Origin: Mimachlamys varia | Taxonomy: Eukaryota; Mollusca; Bivalvia; Pectinida; Pectinidae | Length of the DNA stretch: 64,000 nucleotides | NCBI GenBank assembly: GCA_947623455.1 | Contig: OX392528.1 | Location: forward strand, 1,254,001 to 1,318,000 | Reading direction: 5' to 3' | Part shown: piece after piece, positions 8,921 to 23,900 of the stretch | Layout: the number at the start of each line of letters is the position of its first letter | How positions within the stretch are numbered: position 1 is the first letter of the stretch | The notes under the pieces: generated by a model | The model's input: the letters and a program-made list of their open reading frames with translations, nothing else | Database searches by the model: none | What the model was told of the DNA's origin: nothing | Position numbers and translations under genes: made by a program

Positions 8921-11900
8921 GTAAGCCTGATTAACTTTAGTCGGTGATACGTATGTATTTTTGGAAATATTTTTTGTTATAGTGATTATTTTATCGCGTG
9001 TCACAAATCGGAACGCGTGGCCAGGTAGTGTAGGCTAACGGGGCACCTATGGGGTAATTGTTTACATACCATTGCAGCTATATATAGCATAGCTGGTTAG
9101 GGCTATAACATACATGTAGCTCCATTGGGTGCGATAAAACTATCTTATCCCGAAATATGCATGAAAAATCTATAGCAAAGTCCCCGTATAAGAAAACGTT
9201 CTTTTTTTGTCTGAAATGTTATTGCAGTTTTTATAATGATAATAATAAAAAAATACATCTGAATATTTTTGTTTGCTTTATCCGTAGCTGTGAATTATGT
9301 CATCTACTTTTAACACAAATTTCTTTTAAGCGAAAGGTAGATTTGAAAATGTTCAGAAAAAGAAAGTTATACATGCATGTTCCAATGGAAATATTTTTAT
9401 AAACGTCATTGAAAAAATAAAAATTAAAAAAAGTCCTAAAATAGAGAGACTTGTTACAAAGACTATCGATTATGTAAACAGAAGATTATAATGACGACCG
9501 TAAAATTTGCCGAGAGTAGACGGCAGCCTCACTGCTGGGGAACCCTGATTACCTATTCTATAGACACCTTAGTACTGGTGTGTTGTGACATGATGATGGC
9601 GGAAAAGATAAATTCTCATAACGTTTCGTAATGTGGAGAGGTAACCCAGAGACGTATGTATATAGGTATATGGGTAACCATAGTAGAAAAATATATACAT
9701 AAAAAATATACATATTTGGTGGCTTATTTGTGCCATTTCATTGCCTTGAAAAAGCAAAATCTTAAAAAATGATTTATCTTTTTTTTTTGTTATTTTGCAG
9801 CCAAATAATGACAATAAAAAGCATTACAATGTAAATATTGCTATAGCTTGTACATATTTACGTCATGGCCGGCTTGATATCTATATTAGACTTAGAACAA
9901 TGATAACTTGTAGAAATACAGGATGTTCCAAACAACTTTCCCGAGTTTTTGACATTATAAAAACAATAAAACATGTATTATGAAAAAAATGACACACATT
10001 AGATTATAGAGGATTATCATACCATTTTATTAAAGGGGCATCCCGCGAAAGTAAGCTTTTTTTCATATTTTTTTTCAAAATATTATATACACATATCGAG
10101 TGGGTATTCTTACGGACTACGACGATCGGATTTTGCTGATATGTATTCATAAAATAAATAATTTCAAAATAACTAGTGGAATTCCAAACCGTCTAGCCAG
10201 ACGCTTTCAATTGGGATTTCCATCTACCAACGCATGCGCAGCGAGCGCCGTTTCCATTGTAAACACTCTATCTGGTATTACCGTTACACCACGATAAGGC
10301 CTAACTACTAAGCGAAAATTTGCCAAATGGTCAATATATGACGCAAGACTGCGTTACAGAGTCATATTGAGAGATGGGAAGTATTAAAAGGAGAAACTAC
10401 CTGCTCTATTGTGTATATGTTACATATTTCTTCTGTGTAACGGTTACATGCACAAATAAAGCTTTGATTTGGTTTTGGGGCTACCCAAGGGGAAACTGTT
10501 TCAGTCTTCTGTTGCATAAATGCGTGTGTAATATTAAACTTAAAAGTGTGTTTTATAATATTCCCTTTATACAATCTGATGTACCAGTAAAACAGTATGA
10601 TTTAATTATAATTGCTGGGTAGAAAGACATTTTCAAAAACAATATATACCATAACAGAAAAATTCGTTTGATTACGTTGTAAAACGGGAAGTGCGACCGA
10701 GGTACATACGGCTTCAATTTGGACAAAAGGAATAAAAAAATATGTTTTCACGCGTAAAAAAAGTGATATTCATACTAATCTATAAATTAGTGAAGGTACC
10801 AATACCATTGGGTTGCGACCCCGGTATTGAATTTGATATGGATATACATAACTGGAAAAAAATACCCAAAGTTATTCAACATATACATATGTATATTCCA
10901 TTCTTGCAGTTTTTTTTAAAAGGTCACTGTCCCTTTACAAGACGCAAAAAAAAAAAATGTAAAAGAAAGCGGAATTATCATAACATATTAATAACGGGTA
11001 GTTGTATGCATGTAGTCATGCTTAGTGTGTGGTGCGTTATTTGAGTGTATGGACTTAAATATTCGCATTCCGTGATACGTGTTAACGTGTGAAGACGCTG
11101 AAAGTTGGACAGATTTTAAATGAATATGAATGTACATTGTATATATACAGATAGTCTGAAAAAAAAATCCTCAAGACGTTGAATTGTTAAAAAAATCGCA
11201 AACATTTCATGTCTTTTTTTTTTTACTTTTCAATGCATGCAACATACATTTTATAAAATCATCTGAAAAGTTGGGTTCGTGAATATTACCTTTTACATAA
11301 ATTAAGGTTTGTACCATGGCTGTATTCCTTACCCATGTGTACCGGTCTCGGTCAGGTAAATATAATATAGATAATTCCTGGTGTCGATATATGGTGCCGA
11401 TATGCCGACAATTATTCTGCATTTGAATATCGGTATGTGTGCAATTGATGTCTAATTTTAATGTGAATATGATTCAATAAGTTTATACACGGACTTTGTC
11501 TCTGTTTCATCAGCCGTATACATTACGCGAGGGGACCTCCCGTATGGCCCCTGCCGGCAAACCGATCGGCACACCTGTCACGTGGCGTCATCCCCGCTAT
11601 TTTTATCGGGGCTTTCCCGAGGAATGCGATTTTGTAAGTGGTCAATATAGACATTTTGAATGGACTTTGAATATGGGAATAACAGGAAAGTATAATTAGT
11701 AGTGCAGACACCATGTATATTCAAGAACAGGCATTTAGGCTTTCGCGGGATGCCCCTTTAATAGATGTGCTATTTTCAAAGAAACTTTTAAATTCTAGCA
11801 GTATTGACACATTAAAGCTGTTGCTGATAGAAGTGTGGCGTTCACACACTCAAACTTAGCTTTATCTTTATAGTCATCAACTCTGATACGATTTTGATAA

Positions 11901-14900
11901 AAATCTGCTCAATATTCACAACATACAAAAACTAAACCTTTGCTTGACACTTCTTTATTTTTCTTACACACTTTTTACACAATGCGCGTCGGAATACAGC
12001 CGTTTGAGAGATATGTTTTGTTCGATTTGTTCCTTCTGTCTTCCTACGACACTACTGTCATCAATATACAGTGATATTAAACCTCACACTAGCTTCCCTT
12101 TTTATAATTTACAGGATGTCGCCATCAGACAGGGGCTCGTTGGCATGGTCGGCAGGTATGTACCGTCAAACAACAGACAACAGCATTACGTTTACCTCTA
12201 TATTCATAATGGTTAGGGTTAGGGCATATTGGTTTCGGTGTTGTTAAAATTCTCTTCAGATCTTAATTTTAACTGAAGAAGAACTTTTCGCTATAACAAT
12301 TTTTAACATTGTTCAGAAGTATCGGAAATATTCGTTTAAACCGTTTTCTTTAAAGAAATAATAAATAAGTCGTACAGATAGAAAACGATAATAATACCCC
12401 CACCTCCCCAAAAAACCCAGAAAATATCGAAGCGTCAACAAAACCATAAACCGATCTCAAAATCGATTAAACCAGGGGCCAAATATGTACAAAGGAAATA
12501 TTTAAACGGAGACCATTTAGAACGAACAGAGAATAAATCCAAGTGTTTTTTAAAAGTAAACGTCTTTTGCTCATCGACGACACCCGCCATGTAAATCATG
12601 ATCAAATTCGAGTAAATGTCAAGTCCTCAAATTGAGAACCGAGTCACTATTCTCAATCACAACAAGTAAGCACACTAATAAGCATATTCAAAAATCATAC
12701 AAGGATACAAAATATTTCTCAATGAAAACCAAGATGGCGACCATAGCAATTACTCTTAGTTCTCATCAACCTGCATCTCTCGAATCCATGTGTCGTAAGT
12801 TTGTTCGTCAGCAGTCGACATCTACATGTATCACGAAAATCTCGATATTTTGAGGAAGCCCTAGAATAAGGAATCAACAGCGACATGTAAATACTATAGG
12901 CTACAGAAGCTGGGATGTTACCACCAAGAAAAAGGAAAGTGCCCGTGTTGGTCATAGTTTAAGTAAAGATCGAGATAAACGAGTTTGTTGTGTCCTTTAT
13001 TTCAAGTTCAAAAGGGTATCAATCGACGTGGTCAGCAAACTTCTTGTTGTTTATAGACAACACATCGTCTGAAAATGAAAGTAATAGATTTGGCAAGGTT
13101 TTTGTTAGCTGTCTTGATAGGTTCATCCAAAAATCCAGCCTCGTATGAAAACAGACAAGTCAGCTAAGAGTGGGGCACAGTTGTTCCCATGGGAATGCCA
13201 ACAGTCTGCTGGAAAATCTTTCTTCGAAACCAAACAAAACTTGTGTCAACCAGGAATTCAATCATTCGTACTATATCCTCCTAAGTGTATTTCATCTTAA
13301 CCACAAAGTATGCTTCAAGATAGCTCACAAACATATATTTGTATTGCCGTCAATCTTTCTTAGAAAAGAAAGCTCTTATAACGAGGAATCTAAGACGTTC
13401 TTTCACTTTTGTATGAGGTATGGTAGTGTACAGAGTGAAACAAATGAGTTGATCGACGAACTATTTCTGTGGAAGGAATGCTCAAGATTGATCAGAATAT
13501 CCATTTTTTTTAAAATCCAAACCCCGTTAATTCTACTTGTTGAGTACACAATGCCACAATTTGACTTTAGCCTTGATTTAATGGTACTAAATTGTAAGAA
13601 TGGTAGTAAGACGTTTTGATAAAGGCTTGGTCGAGCAATTAGAAGAGCCAGCGACTAAACGTTGGATATAAATGTTTCCATATGTGACTATGATTGTTTG
13701 AGAATGGATGTAACATATCTCGTTCACTAGTGCTTTTTTCAAGGGACCCCTTGTAAATCTTTCCTTTGTTCATACAATGTATTTTGCCACTACATGTAGT
13801 TAAATCGATTTTGAGTCCTGATTATGGTTTTGATGATACTTTGATTTTTTTATCGATTTACTATGAAGTACACGAAAAAATACTTTGTTGAGATTCTGCG
13901 ATTGGTGTCTCTAAACTCGCAATTTAAGACACATGCTTGTATTCTTGTATCTTTTTAGATAATTGTTTTACATGATGCAGTAAATGTTTCCCTTACTTAA
14001 ATGTTAAACATACTCCTCTTCATCAGCTGCTCACCTCTACGACCAACATTGACAGCTTATACTACTGAGATATACGATAAACGTGACGATTTCAATTTTC
14101 CGATCGTGAACTTTCCATTTCTTGATAGTAACATCCCAGTTTCCCCAACTTATGGTGTTTATATGTCGCAGTTGATTCGTTTTTCTAGGACTTGCTTTAT
14201 ATATCGCGATTTTCTTGATCGATGTCGACTGCTGACAAACAAACTAACAACCCAGGGATTCGATTGTATGCTTATTAGTGTGCTTACTTGTGATTGACAA
14301 TGACTCGGTTCTCATTTTGAGGACTTGATGTTTACTTGGATGTGACCAAGATGTACATGGCGGGTGTCGTCGATGAAGCAGAAGACACATACTCTTCCCG
14401 AACACCTGGTCGTACTCCTTGTACTTTTCAAGGTTCTCCGTGTAGATCTTTCCTGGTTCATATTTTACCCCTGGTTTAATAGATTTTGAGTTCGAATTAT
14501 GATTTTGTTATCGCTTCGGTATTCACTATGTTTTGCGTCATTTATGTATAAATGCCAAATTATTATTTCGGAAAGTAGAGGAAATGATTGCCCTTTTGGA
14601 GCGTTTTTGTTTTGTGGTGCGCTGAAATGTTTTCAGTTTTCCTCTTTTCTAGTTATCACTTTGTGTGTTGACGCTCTGTTTTATCTTTATTTCTATTTAT
14701 ATGAATGCGGTTTCGTTTTGTAATCTGCATACGATATTTAGCTTTTCTATTATAAAAAAAGTGTTGGATTATGAGTTTTTTTCATTTGCTTCATCTCTGC
14801 TTTCATTTTGTAGAACACCGCTAGTGCGTTTGAATAAGCTCAGTGACGAAACAGGTAAATACATACATGACAAAAGCAACAAAAAGGTTTAAAATAAAAT

Positions 14901-17900
14901 GGAGACAATCTCTGCAACTGCACAACCCCCATCTTGTATTTCTCATTGCCTCCATGCCTTTGTCTTTCTTTCTTTTCTTTTCACTGTTTCATTCCATATC
15001 CGAATATCAATGAAGTGATCTTATCACGTGTTGTCCAACTTACCATATATTATAATGTTTGGAGACGGCCTAGGAAGCTGTAACTTGCATTGTGACTCAC
15101 CCCTTTGATCAATAAAATATGTTTAAATGAGAAATAGAATATATTGTAAGTAATTTTACTACTTAACTATACCATACATGTACGATAATCAAATTTGTGA
15201 CACCGTGAATTCCAAACACTGAGATAACTAAATGTTGACTATATCAGTAATTGGTTTCGTCTGACAGGCTGCGAGATACTTGCCAAGGCGGAGTTTTGTA
15301 ACGGAGGAGGATCAGTAAAGGACAGGGCAGCTCTGTTCCTCATAAAGGACGCCGAAGATAAAGGTAGTCTGAATGAATATCATACAATATTAATGTAATA
15401 TTAACTTTGGTAATACCAACTACTAGTCATAGAAACCCTACCTGGTATCAGGCATTCCAAGGACATGTTAAATTGTAACACACATAAAATCACGGTTATC
15501 TTTTCTAGGACTTCTAAAACCGGGAGGAACGGTGGTAGAAGGAACAGCCGGAAACACTGGGATCGGCCTGGCACATATTTGTCTGGCACTTGGTTACAAA
15601 TGTGTTATATACATGCCAAACAACCAATCACAGGTAAGTTCTGGGGCGGGTTGATTTGAAATATGTTCTGTGTGACATTTTCATGGCAGAGTTGTATTTT
15701 TTATACTCTCACCCGCAAAGAATCTAGGGGGACCCTGTGTATAGGGACTAGGGGCCAAAACGTGGGAATCCAAAAAGTCCGAACTAATGTTGAAACAGAA
15801 GGGTCAGGTGCGTAAAACATCTATAATTTATGAATTTAGAAGTAAAATTGAATTAGTTCTGTATAATGTCAAATCGTGTACTACGAAAATGTGTATATAA
15901 TGTACCGTGCCACTACTCAAATGAGATTAACCGTGGCTATGGAGGCTCCAGCAAACCTCGGGGACTAAAATAAAGAAAAAAATATAGAATACCGAACCGT
16001 CAAAAAAACTGCAATCCGAACTCAAAATCGATTAAATTAGGGCCAAAATATGGAAAATGAAAGATTTCCATGGATATCATTGAAAAAGTACAAGAGAATA
16101 GAACCACTGACCATTTGGTAGCAGACCACAGAAAAATAGGTCATCTCTAAAAAAAACAAGGCCAATGTCTTAGAAATGTAAAAACAGCAGCATCACCTTA
16201 CGTTTGGAAATATATATGTTTGAAACTGCATTATATCCAATACAAGTAAGGAACTGAGAAGTGTTTACATTTATTCTGGCTCTGTATGGTTACCACATCA
16301 AATAATACGAAAAGGCAAAAATAACACTACTTTGGACCCAAGCTTTCACCCCCACATTATTGCTAACGTTCTATCTACATACTTGGTTGTAGAATTGTTG
16401 CTAACGTTCTATCTACATACTTGGTTGTAGAATTGTTGCTAACGTTCTATCTACATACTTGGTTGTAGAATTGTTGCTAACGTTCTATCTACATACTTGG
16501 TTGTAGAATTGTTGCTAACGTTCTATCTACATACTTGGTTGTAGAATTACTGCTAACGTTCTATCTACATACTTGGTTCTAGAATTACTGCTAACGTTCT
16601 ATCTACATACTTGGTTCTAGAATTGTTGCTAACGTTCTATCTACATACTTGGTTGTAGAATTGTCTTTGTCCCAGCAAGGATCGTTTGTTTAGATCGCTC
16701 GTTTTTCCCCTCTTGTACTGTTGTCAAAGTGCCACTTCCTGTAAAGCTAGCTTTTCATGTGTATTCATGTGTTTCGGAAAGGCAAAAATGTTAATCTCTA
16801 ACCCATTTATTTTTACAAATGTGAAGACAACTAAGTCTACATCATCATGTAAATGCCAATTTTACTGCTTATTTTATTTTTAGAATCTGATACGCTTAAT
16901 GGGTTAATCATTATATAATCAACAATACCATCAATGACCATCACTGCTATCCGGGTGATTGTATGGTTTGATGGTTTAATGGTTGGAAGGCTTGGCAGAG
17001 TGGCTGTTTCTATCGTTGAATGGTTTAAAACCATGGTATTTTATAGTTGAAGGATTAACAGAGTGGCTGTTTTGATCGTTGTAGGGTTTAAAACCATGAT
17101 ATTTTATAGTTGTAGGGTTGATAGAGTGGCTGTTTTGATCGTTGCAGGGTTTTAAACCTTGATATTTTATAGTTGTATGGTTGACAGAGTGGCTGTTTTG
17201 ATCGTTGCATGGTTTAAAACCATGATATTTTATAGCTGTAGGATTGACAGAGTGGCTGTTTTGATCGTTGTATGGTTTAAAACCATGATATTTTATATAG
17301 TTGTAGTTGTAGAGTGGCTGTTTTGTATCGTTGCTTGGTTGGACATCATGATTTATTTTTGGAACTGTTAGACAATGAGAGTATTGTTTCTTATGTATTC
17401 CAGGAAAAGATTGACTGTCTGAGAACCCTGGGAGCTGTGGTTCGACCCGTACCGGTCGTCCCCTTTACTGACCCCGATAACTATAATCACCAGGTATGTA
17501 TTACACGTTCCTGTCAGGCTTCACATGTACAACATCTACACCATGTGATGCGGCATCGTCAATAATATCTGAAATTAAAATTAAAAGATTTGGCAAGGTA
17601 TTTGTTACCTGTCCTGATTAGCCCTTCCACAAATTCAGCCTTCTATGAAAACAAAAACAAGTCAGCTAAAAGTGGGGCACAGTTTGTTCCCATGGGAATG
17701 CCAACAGTCTGCTTGAAAATCTTTCCTCCGAACTCTACAAAAATATTGTCGACCAGGAATTCAATCATCCTTACCATATCTTCTTCAGTATATTTCCTCT
17801 TAGCTTTTGTCGTGTTTTTCACAAAGTATGCTCCAAGATAGCTCACTACCATATATTTGTATCGTGTATTGGAAAAGAAAGCTCTCATAACAAGAGTTCG

Positions 17901-20900
17901 AAGACGTTCCTTCTATTTTGTATGAGGTATGGTAGTGTACAGGGTGGAAAAATCAAATGTTTTGACCGAAATGTAATCTAAAATCGGCCTCTCAGCCACA
18001 GCCAGATGGTGCTCCTCAACGACCTCGACATGCGTAATTCCATAGTGGTGAACTGAAGGGTGCCAATAGATAATGGTTTATGTTTCGAATGAAATTAGAA
18101 GCTTGCGACGTAGAAAATAGTAAATGTTTTGTATTCTCTTTATTAAGTAATAAATAGATATATTATACTATTTTGTATTAATTTGTACAATATTTGTAAT
18201 CTCTTTACCAAGAAGAAATGCTTATCTGAGTGGGAAAACTATTAACCAATTCAATGTTTAATCTGCAAATGTGTGAACTAGAGATTGTAACTCTTTAACG
18301 GCAATGCAATGAATAAACATTAGTCTGTATGTGCTGTGATATACGAAAGCTACAATATACTAAGTTTAGATGACAAAAGTTGGTTTATTTATAGAGCACT
18401 TGTTTTCTCTGGTGTCCCACTCCTATTTCCCACTGACAGACATGATCAATGTAGAAACCGCTCGTGATATTTTGTAAATATAAACATCTATTTAATAACA
18501 ATTATAAACTAATATCAGTAAATATTTTTGGTCTGGATATAAGGTGCGCGAAGAGTTTGACATTAGTGTATATAGGAACTGTCAGTCTGTATGGATTTTA
18601 CAACGAAGAATGTTGTTTAACATCAGGCCGACAGGTTCGCCCAGAGTCTTGAGAACGCCGTATGGACAAACCAGTTTGACAACACAGCCAATAAGAGAGC
18701 CCACATAGAAACAACAGGCCCGGAGATTTGGCAACAGACTGGTAAGTTGTAACGAGATGGTGAGAAAAAACGTCGAATTCAGAAATGACTACGTCATAAA
18801 CCTACGACTCTCATGATTGAACAATAGGCCGTTTATGATGAGCTAGTACATATTACGTTTCGTAACGGACGGTTATTACTCATAACATTTGTTTACACGA
18901 GTTCTAAACTACTGTAGGTAGATTGTATGATTTAATTAGAATCAACAAAACTCAAATCTGTTTTGACAAAAATTTCAAAGGTTGGTGCTAAATTGGTGCC
19001 ACACCATTAAACTTTAAGGAAAACTACTTTCGGAAGTAATTATATATTGGCCTCTCCGAAAGTGTTACTTTATAAGAGACTTAATTATATACCATGCCTG
19101 AGAAGTCGTTCCATGTGCCTTTGATATTCTTGTAAACAAAGACGAACATCTTTGTTGGTCCTTTTTGTGGTGTATGAAACGTGTATTCTTCTGGACACTA
19201 GGTAACGTGTATATTCTTGACACTAGGTAACGTGTATACTTCTGGACACTAGGTAACGCGTATTCTCCTGGACACTAGGTAACGTGTATATTCTGGACAC
19301 TAGGTAACGTGTATATTCTGGACACTAGGTAACGTGTATATTCTGGACACTAGGTAACGTGTATACTTCTGGACACTAGGTAACGGGTATATTCTGGACA
19401 CTAGGTAACATGTATTCCTCTGGACACTAGGTAACGTGTATACTTCTGGACACTAGGTAACGTGTATTCTTCTGGACACTAGGAAACGTGTATACTTCTG
19501 GACACTAGGTAACGGGTATATTCTGGACACTAGGTAACATGTATTCTTCTGGACACTAGGTAACATGTATTCCTCTGGACACTAGGTAACATGTATTCTT
19601 CTGGACACTAGGTAACATGTATTCTTCTGGACACTAGGTAACATGTATTCCTCTGGACACTAGGTAACATGTATTCTTCTGGACACTAGGTAACATGTAT
19701 TCTTCTGGACACTAGGTAACATGTATTCCTCTGGACACTAGATAACGTGTATTCCTCTGGACACTAGGTAACATGTATTCTTCTGGACACTAGGTAACGT
19801 GTATTCCTCTGGACACTAAGTAACATGTATTCTCCTGGACACTAGGTAACGTGTATATTCTGGACACTAGGTAACGTGTATATTCTGGACACTAGGTAAC
19901 GTGTATACTTCTGGACACTAGGTAACGGGTATATTCTGGACACTAGGTAACATGTATTCTTCTGGACACTAGGTAACATGTATTCCTCTGGACACTAGGT
20001 AACGTGTATTCTTTTGGACACTAGGTAACGTGTATATTCTGGACACTAGGTAACGTGTATACTTCTGGACACTAGGTAACATGTATTCTCCTGGACACTA
20101 GGTAACATGTATTCCTCTGGACACTAGGTAACGTGTATACTTCTGGACACTAGGTAACGTGTATACTTCTGGACACTAGGTAACGTGTATTCTTCTGGAC
20201 GCTATGTAACGTGTATTCTTCTGGACACTAGGTAACATGTATTCTCCTGGACACTAGGTAACATGTATTCCTCTGGACACTAGGTAACGTGTATACTTCT
20301 GGACACTAGGTAACGTGTATTCTTCTGGATACTAGGTAACGTGTATACTTCTGGACACTAGGTAACATGTATTCTCCTGGACACTAGGTAACATGTATTC
20401 CTCTGGACACTAGGTAACATGTATTCTCCTGGACACTAGGTAACGTGTATTCCCCTGGACACTAGGTAACATGTATTCCTCTGGACACTAGGTAACGTGT
20501 ATTCCTCTGGACACTAGGTAACATGTATTCCTCTGGACACTAGGAAACGTGTATACTTCTGGACACTAGGTTACATGTATTCTCCTGGACACTAGGTAAC
20601 ATGTATTCCTCTGGACACTAGGAAACGTGTATTCTTCTGGACACTAGGTAACATGTATTCCTCTGGACACTAGGAAACGTGTATACTTCTGGACACTAGG
20701 TAACATGTATTCCTCTGGACACTAGGAAACGTGTATACTTCTGGACACTAGGTAACATGTATTCTCCTGGATACTAGGTAACATGTATTTCTCTGGACAC
20801 TGGGTAACGTGTATTCCTCTAGACACTAGGTAACATGTATTCCTCTGGACACTAGGAAACGTGTATACTTCTGGACACTAGGTAACATGTATTCTCCTGG

Positions 20901-23900
20901 ACACTAGGTAACATGTATTCCTCTGGACACTAGGTAACGTGTATTCTTCTGGACACTAGGTAACGTGTATATTCTGGACACTAGGTAACGTGTATATTCT
21001 GGACACTAGGTAACGTGTATACTTCTGGACACTAGGTAACGTGTATATTCTGGACACTAGGTAACATGTATTCCTCTGGACACTAGGTAACGTGTATACT
21101 TCTGGACACTAGGTAACGTGTATTCTTCTGGACACTAGGTAACGTGTATATTCTGGACACTAGGTAACGTGTATACTTCTGGACACTAGGTAACGGGTAT
21201 ATTCTGGACACTAGGTAACATGTATTCTTCTGGACACTAGGTAACATGTATTCCTCTGGACACTAGGTAACGTGTATTCTTTTGGACACTAGGTAACGTG
21301 TATATTCTGGACACTAGGTAACGTGTATACTTCTGGACACTAGGTAACATGTATTCTCCTGGACACTAGGTAACATGTATTCCTCTGGACACTAGGTAAC
21401 GTGTATACTTCTGGACACTAGGTAACGTGTATACTTCTGGACACTAGGTAACGTGTATTCTTCTGGACGCTATGTAACGTGTATTCTTCTGGACACTAGG
21501 TAACATGTATTCTCCTGGACACTAGGTAACATGTATTCCTCTGGACACTAGGTAACGTGTATACTTCTGGACACTAGGTAACGTGTATTCTTCTGGATAC
21601 TAGGTAACGTGTATACTTCTGGACACTAGGTAACATGTATTCTCCTGGACACTAGGTAACATGTATTCCTCTGGACACTAGGTAACATGTATTCTCCTGG
21701 ACACTAGGTAACGTGTATTCCCCTGGACACTAGGTAACATGTATTCCTCTGGACACTAGGTAACGTGTATTCCTCTGGACACTAGGTAACATGTATTCCT
21801 CTGGACACTAGGAAACGTGTATACTTCTGGACACTAGGTTACATGTATTCTCCTGGACACTAGGTAACATGTATTCCTCTGGACACTAGGAAACGTGTAT
21901 TCTTCTGGACACTAGGTAACATGTATTCCTCTGGACACTAGGAAACGTGTATACTTCTGGACACTAGGTAACATGTATTCCTCTGGACACTAGGAAACGT
22001 GTATACTTCTGGACACTAGGTAACATGTATTCTCCACGATACTAGGTAACATGTATTTCTCTGGACACTGGGTAACGTGTATTCCTCTAGACACTAGGTA
22101 ACATGTATTCCTCTGGACACTAGGAAACGTGTATACTTCTGGACACTAGGTAACATGTATTCTCCTGGACACTAGGTAACATGTATTCCTCTGGACACTA
22201 GGTAACGTGTATTCTTCTGGACACTAGGTAACGTGTATATTCTGGACACTAGGTAACGTGTATATTCTGGACACTAGGTAACGTGTATACTTCTGGACAC
22301 TAGGTAACGTGTATATTCTGGACACTAGGTAACATGTATTCCTCTGGACACTAGGTAACGTGTATACTTCTGGACACTAGGTAACGTGTATTCTTCTGGA
22401 CACTAGGAAACGTGTATACTTCTGGACACTAGGTAACGGGTATATTCTGGACACTAGGTAACATGTATTCTTCTGGACACTAGGTAACATGTATTCTTCT
22501 GGACACTAGGTAACATGTATTCTTCTGGACACTAGGTAACATGTATTCCTCTGGACACTAGGTAACGTGTATTCTTCTGGACACTAGGTAACATGTATTC
22601 TTCTGGACACTAGGTAACATGTATTCCTCTGGACACTAGGTAACATGTATTCTTCTGGACACTAGGTAACGTGTATATTCTGGACACTAGGTAACGTGTA
22701 TACTTCTGGACACTAGGTAACGGGTATATTCTGGACACTAGGTAACATGTATTCTTCTGGACACTAGGTAACATGTATTCCTCTGGACACTAGGTAACGT
22801 GTATTCTTTTGGACACTAGGTAACGTGTATATTCTGGACACTAGGTAACGTGTATACTTCTGGACACTAGGTAACATGTATTCTCCTGGACACTAGGTAA
22901 CATGTATTCCTCTGGACACTAGGTAACGTGTATACTTCTGGACACTAGGTAACGTGTATACTTCTGGACACTAGGTAACGTGTATTCTTCTGGACGCTAT
23001 GTAACGTGTATTCTTCTGGACACTAGGTAACATGTATTCTCCTGGACACTAGGTAACATGTATTCCTCTGGACACTAGGTAACGTGTATACTTCTGGACA
23101 CTAGGTAACGTGTATTCTTCTGGATACTAGGTAACGTGTATACTTCTGGACACTAGGTAACATGTATTCTCCTGGACACTAGGTAACATGTATTCCTCTG
23201 GACACTAGGTAACATGTATTCTCCTGGACACTAGGTAACGTGTATTCCCCTGGACACTAGGTAACATGTATTCCTCTGGACACTAGGTAACGTGTATTCC
23301 TCTGGACACTAGGTAACATGTATTCCTCTGGACACTAGGAAACGTGTATACTTCTGGACACTGGGTTACATGTATTCTCCTGGACACTAGGTAACATGTA
23401 TTCCTCTGGACACTAGGAAACGTGTATTCTTCTGGACACTAGGTAACATGTATTCCTCTGGACACTAGGAAACGTGTATACTTCTGGACACTAGGTAACA
23501 TGTATTCCTCTGGACACTAGGAAACGTGTATACTTCTGGACACTAGGTAACATGTATTCTCCTGGATACTAGGTAACATGTATTTCTCTGGACACTGGGT
23601 AACGTGTATTCCTCTAGACACTAGGTAACATGTATTCCTCTGGACACTAGGAAACGTGTATACTTCTGGACACTAGGTAACATGTATTCTCCTGGACACT
23701 AGGTAACATGTATTCCTCTGGACACTAGGTAACATGTATTCTCCTGGACACTGGTTAAAGTGTATACTTCTGGACACTAGGTAACGCGTATTCTACTGGA
23801 CGCTAGGTAACATGTTTTCCTCTGGACACTAGGTAACGTGTATTCCTCTGGACACTAGGTAACATGTATTCGTCTGGACACTAGGTAACGTGTATACTTC

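Noticed and set aside
8742..8924. 60-codon frame around the gene start
   Set aside because: It overlaps exon 1 in another frame and does not continue across the intron; the ATG at 8837 gives a basic presequence in phase with exon 2.
13170..13619. 149-codon plus-strand frame
   Set aside because: It is the antisense of a decayed reverse-transcriptase copy.
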